The notes under the pieces: generated by a model
What the model saw: the letters and a program-made list of their open reading frames with translations, nothing else
Told to the model about the DNA's origin: nothing
The model's database searches: none
Assembly (NCBI GenBank): GCA_001417715.1
Contig: BBRT01000105.1
Location: 1-53,451, forward strand
Length of the DNA stretch: 53,451 nucleotides
Source of the DNA: Candidatus Symbiothrix dinenymphae
GTDB taxonomy: Bacteria; Bacteroidota; Bacteroidia; Bacteroidales; Azobacteroidaceae
Direction of reading: 5' to 3'
Program-made: the position numbers and the translations under genes
Part shown: in pieces, positions 50,665 through 53,451 of the stretch
Layout of the letters: each line of letters starts with the position of its first letter
Position numbering within the stretch: position 1 is the stretch's first letter

Positions 50665-50717
50665 GAAAAAAATTTTGACTTTTCGAAGTTTTTTCTTGAT
50701 ATTCCATAATTTTTATG

Positions 50718-50725
50718 TAATTTTG
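50718..50725 (+). promoter_or_regulatory. Promoter of pepD
   Basis: TAATTTTG lies 42 bases upstream of the pepD ATG at 50768. Confidence 0.65.
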
Positions 50726-50767
50726 TGCGTTCAAATGGAGTTTTAATTTATTTTAATATTAAATAAC

Positions 50768-52270
50768 ATGAAAATAAAGGATTTACACCCGGCTGAGGTG
50801 TGGAGTTTATTCGACAAAATTACCGCTGTGCCGCGTCCTTCCAAGAAAGAAGGCAAAATTGTTGCGTTCTTATTAGATTTTGCACAGGAGCATGGTTTGG
50901 AGGCAGAAAAGGATGCTGCGGACAATGTGATTATTCGTAAACCGGCGACAGTGGGGTTTGACAAGCGGAAAACAGTGATTTTGCAGTCGCATGTGGATAT
51001 GGTGTGCGAAAAAAACAGCATGACTTTTGATTTTGAGAACGACCCTATTCAAACATACGTGGAAGATGGCTGGGTAAAAGCGCGCGGCACAACACTCGGA
51101 GCCGACGACGGCATCGGTATGGCAGCCGCCTTAGCCATCCTGACGGCGAAGGACATCGAACACGGACCCATCAATGCCCTGTTTACCACCGATGAGGAGA
51201 CCGGATTGAACGGTGCCAACAACATCAAACCCGAATTTTTGAAAGGCGACATTTTGCTCAATTTAGACAGCGAAGAATGGGGAGAGTTTTGCATCGGTTG
51301 CGCCGGCGGCAAACACACTCGCGGCACTTTCACCTACCGCTGGGAGCCGGCTCCGTCGAAGTATTTTTGGTTCGAATTGAAAGTCTCAGGACTCACAGGG
51401 GGGCATTCGGGCAGCGATATTCACCGGGAATTGGGCAATGCCAACAAAATTTTGGCGCGCTACCTGTATAAATTGATGCGAAACGAGCAAATTTTTATCG
51501 CCGACATCGACGGCGGCAATTTACACAACGCCATTGCGCGGGAAGCACAGGCTATCGTGGGCGTACCGGTTGCGTTCAAAGACAAAGCGGTAGCCCTTCT
51601 CAACATCCTGCAAACCGAACTGATAGCGGAATTGCCCGCCGAAGACCGCGAACTTCAACTGCAAATCAACACCGTGCACACGCCGCCGCAAGTGATTGAT
51701 AAAAAGGCCACAAGAGATTTGATATATGCGCTTTATGCCTTGCCGCATGGTGCCATTTCATGGAATCAGGATATACCCGGAATGGTGGAAACATCCACGA
51801 ACTTGGCATCCATCAAAATGCGGGAAAATCAAAAAATCGTGGTTACAACCAGTCAGCGCAGTGCTTCCAGTTCGGCAAAAGAGGATTTGGTCACCCGAAT
51901 GGGCATCATCTTCCGTTTGGCATCCGCCGAAGAGCAGACCACCGAAGGCTATCCGGGGTGGAAGCCTGACCCGGAATCCGAAATTTTGAAAATCGGCAAA
52001 AAATATTACAAAACATTGTACGGCGACGACCCCAAAATCATCAGTATTCACGCCGGATTAGAATGCGGACTTTTCAAAGAAAAAAATCCACTGTTGGATA
52101 TGATGTCGTGCGGACCCACCATCTTGGGTGCCCACTCGCCGGAAGAGCGGCTGGAAATCGCCACCGTCAGCAAGTGGTGGGATTTGCTCAAAGCAATACT
52201 GAAAAACATCCCGCTGGCCGCCAACCCGGAACCGCCCAATAAAAAAACGCAGAAAACACTTGCACGGTAA
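50768..52270 (+). CDS. pepD: Aminoacyl-histidine dipeptidase (M20C)
   Basis: A cytoplasmic di-zinc peptidase that hydrolyses dipeptides such as Xaa-His. Metal ligands are seen in VILQSHVDMVCEK, GADDGIGMAAALAIL, TTDEETGLNGANNI and NLDSEEWGEFCIGCAGG. The lid/dimerisation domain spans residues 190-380 (GLTGGHSGSDIHRELGNA). The C-terminus adds IHAGLECGLFKEKNPLLDM with the last His/Glu residues. Length (500) is normal. It is monocistronic, with tRNA-Gln following. Confidence 0.97.
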   Translation: MKIKDLHPAEVWSLFDKITAVPRPSKKEGKIVAFLLDFAQEHGLEAEKDAADNVIIRKPATVGFDKRKTVILQSHVDMVCEKNSMTFDFENDPIQTYVEDGWVKARGTTLGADDGIGMAAALAILTAKDIEHGPINALFTTDEETGLNGANNIKPEFLKGDILLNLDSEEWGEFCIGCAGGKHTRGTFTYRWEPAPSKYFWFELKVSGLTGGHSGSDIHRELGNANKILARYLYKLMRNEQIFIADIDGGNLHNAIAREAQAIVGVPVAFKDKAVALLNILQTELIAELPAEDRELQLQINTVHTPPQVIDKKATRDLIYALYALPHGAISWNQDIPGMVETSTNLASIKMRENQKIVVTTSQRSASSSAKEDLVTRMGIIFRLASAEEQTTEGYPGWKPDPESEILKIGKKYYKTLYGDDPKIISIHAGLECGLFKEKNPLLDMMSCGPTILGAHSPEERLEIATVSKWWDLLKAILKNIPLAANPEPPNKKTQKTLAR

Positions 52271-52282
52271 AAAAAAAACAGT

Positions 52283-52290
52283 TACCTTTG
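52283..52290 (+). promoter_or_regulatory. Promoter of tRNA-Gln
   Basis: TACCTTTG with a -33 TTG 20 bases upstream, 28 bases before the tRNA. Confidence 0.85.
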
Positions 52291-52318
52291 CAGCCGCTTA
52301 AAAGAAAAAAAAAACGAT

Positions 52319-52389
52319 TGTCTCATGGTGTAATGGTAGCACTGCAGTTTTTGGTACTGCCTGTCGAGGTTCGAATCCTCGTGAGACAA
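52319..52389 (+). tRNA. tRNA-Gln (anticodon TTG)
   Basis: Acceptor TGTCTCA/TGAGACA with the U1-A72 end typical of bacterial tRNA-Gln, anticodon loop TTTTGGT with TTG, T arm with GGTTCGAATCC, discriminator A. No encoded CCA. Confidence 0.97.
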
Positions 52390-52489
52390 CACTCCCTGTT
52401 CTGTTAAGATAATTAGGTGAAAATTAGGTGAAAATGAAATGAGGCTAAATCTTTTTTTCAGGTGCTATTATTTCGCAAACGGTGTTTTA

Positions 52490-52590
52490 TCCCGTAGGGA
52501 CAAATATACATAGCCTTTTATCCCGTAGGGATTATAGCTCGGTAGAAAAGCCAATCCTCACCTCCACCCTGCATCCCGTAGGGTAGGGTG
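52490..52590. repeat. ATCCCGTAGGGA hairpin repeats before the right-hand transposase
   Basis: Three copies of the (AT)CCCGTAGGG hairpin and one CGGTAGAAAAGCC motif occur in the 223-base gap between tRNA-Gln and the transposase. They belong to the family at 42950-43430. No gene is present in the gap. Confidence 0.85.
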
Positions 52591-52612
52591 TTCAAACCGT
52601 TCTCTATTTTTC

Positions 52613-53451
52613 CTACGCAGCCAACAGCGTTTTTTTTCTTTTAACTGTCTGGTTTTCAGTCAGATTTTTTTCTTGCCATGTATCTAATTCTTTCAGGCAA
52701 ACATTTTCTAAGGTGCTCTTGAAGTTGATGCTGGACATGCCGGTCTTCGCATCTATTTTTGTTCGAAGTGGCACTATAAAAACCAGCTTGGTAATCCCAT
52801 TCAATGAATTAGGCGACTTGCGAGCTTTGAAATCGCCAAAAAGTGATTCGATAATATCGGAGGAAACACTCCACACCGTTTTTTCGTCCGTCAACTTGCC
52901 TTTTTCCTCGTTGAGATAGTCCATACAGGCTTGGGCTACTGCGGCCACTCTTTGGCATGGACAAAGCAGTAATGGCTCCATTTTCGCAAGGCAGAGCATG
53001 ATGTTTTCGTGTGATAATCCTTTGTTCTTTAATGTTTTAGATATGCTGTTAATGGCTTCAAAGAGGATGTTTAGCTCGGTGATGATTGAAACGTGCTTAA
53101 AGAGAAATTTGAATGTTTTTTTCTCTCCCGCTGTCAGTCGGGGAAATGCGGAGAGCATCTTTTTTGCCCAATCGGTACTCGCGGAAAGATTCATAAAACG
53201 GGCAATTGTTCGTTGTTTGGGTGGCAGCAAGTAGCCTACCGGACGCATTATCTCCCGAAATTTTACTTTGCCTATCGCTTTGGTGAAAGCTTGGAAAGCG
53301 TCTACTTTTTTATAGACTCGCTCAACGCACAGGGCTAATGTGTGCCCCACATCGCGCAAATGTGTGTATCCTTTATCCTTCACGGCTTTGGCGATGGTGC
53401 CGGCATTATCACTGACGAGGTAGACAGGCGGTGCCTTCATCTTTTCTTCCG
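52613..53451 (-). CDS. DDE-like transposase, start beyond the window edge
   Basis: The C-terminal part of a transposase of a family I cannot name. YLVSDNAGTIAKAVKDKGY has the appearance of the RNase-H-fold Asp strand, and SDIIESLFGDFKARKSPNS that of a late Glu motif with basic residues. The frame is open through the right edge (the ATG at 53440 is preceded by in-frame codons E-E-K), so the start is outside. The tail is Lys-rich. No terminal inverted repeat could be identified; the hairpin repeats at 52490-52590 precede its 3' end. Confidence 0.75.
   Translation of the reverse strand, partial: EEKMKAPPVYLVSDNAGTIAKAVKDKGYTHLRDVGHTLALCVERVYKKVDAFQAFTKAIGKVKFREIMRPVGYLLPPKQRTIARFMNLSASTDWAKKMLSAFPRLTAGEKKTFKFLFKHVSIITELNILFEAINSISKTLKNKGLSHENIMLCLAKMEPLLLCPCQRVAAVAQACMDYLNEEKGKLTDEKTVWSVSSDIIESLFGDFKARKSPNSLNGITKLVFIVPLRTKIDAKTGMSSINFKSTLENVCLKELDTWQEKNLTENQTVKRKKTLLAA

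Overview
The window reads as a chromosomal stretch (probably one contig) of a Bacteroidota bacterium, most likely Bacteroidales-like. Supporting signs are about two dozen promoters with the Bacteroidota -7 motif TAnnTTTG, weak Shine-Dalgarno sequences, the gene neighbourhoods acpP-fabF-rnc and tatA-tatC, a type B L31 protein, a TonB-dependent receptor ending in Phe, DUF5106/DUF4878-type lipoproteins, and a BlaI plus M56-peptidase pair whose C-terminus resembles a TonB plug. Both edges cut through transposase genes (IS66 on the left, an unassigned DDE-like transposase on the right), as expected if assembly stopped at repeated elements.

Layout. 1-2.2 kb: IS66 transposase, then tRNA-Glu and rpsT leftward. 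2.2-4.1 kb: BlaI repressor and M56 peptidase sensor. 4.2-4.9 kb: HEPN/MNT toxin-antitoxin-like pair. 4.9-10.9 kb: leftward RND efflux operon (adaptor and pump) with an AT-rich ATPase plus unknown-partner pair lodged between its two genes. 10.9-11.5 kb: ParE-like toxin with antitoxin. 11.6-14.0 kb: acpP-fabF-rnc. 14.2-18.3 kb: RNase H, then a metal-type group (HMA protein, TonB receptor, Cys/His-rich small protein, DUF975 protein). 18.3-25.3 kb: housekeeping (malic enzyme, dnaB, tatC, tatA, yidC, recR). 25.4-33.8 kb: accessory region with a lipoprotein, a truncated UPF0175/DUF3368 pair, a WYL regulator, HAD and calcineurin-like phosphatases, a PD-(D/E)XK protein, two unknown proteins sharing a duplicated 3' tail, and an AAA/PD-(D/E)XK protein. 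33.9-41.0 kb: M23 peptidase, rpsO, a fused lpxB-trmN6 gene, a glycosyltransferase, a radical SAM protein and an EamA transporter. 41.3-42.9 kb: AbiEi/AbiEii pair between near-identical 47-bp direct repeats. 43.4-52.4 kb: rplU-rpmA-lgt, tRNA-Gly, a lipoprotein group, a GT2 glycosyltransferase, rpmE2, a HigB/HigA pair with a broken antitoxin, a family-10-like glycoside hydrolase, an OmpH-like lipoprotein, pepD and tRNA-Gln.

Two themes stand out. First, small toxin-antitoxin modules are dense (five pairs, two visibly damaged, two flanked by direct repeats). Second, short dispersed repeats have entered coding sequence in frame: a 4 x 18 bp array inside lpxB, single copies in the EamA and yidC genes, and a 2 x 21 bp array forming the signal peptide of the M23 peptidase. 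The same repeat family builds a large palindrome behind an orphan promoter upstream of dnaB. The best candidates for something undescribed are the ATPase/partner pair inside the efflux operon (7980-9757) and the phosphatase/nuclease/unknown cluster (28.3-33.8 kb).
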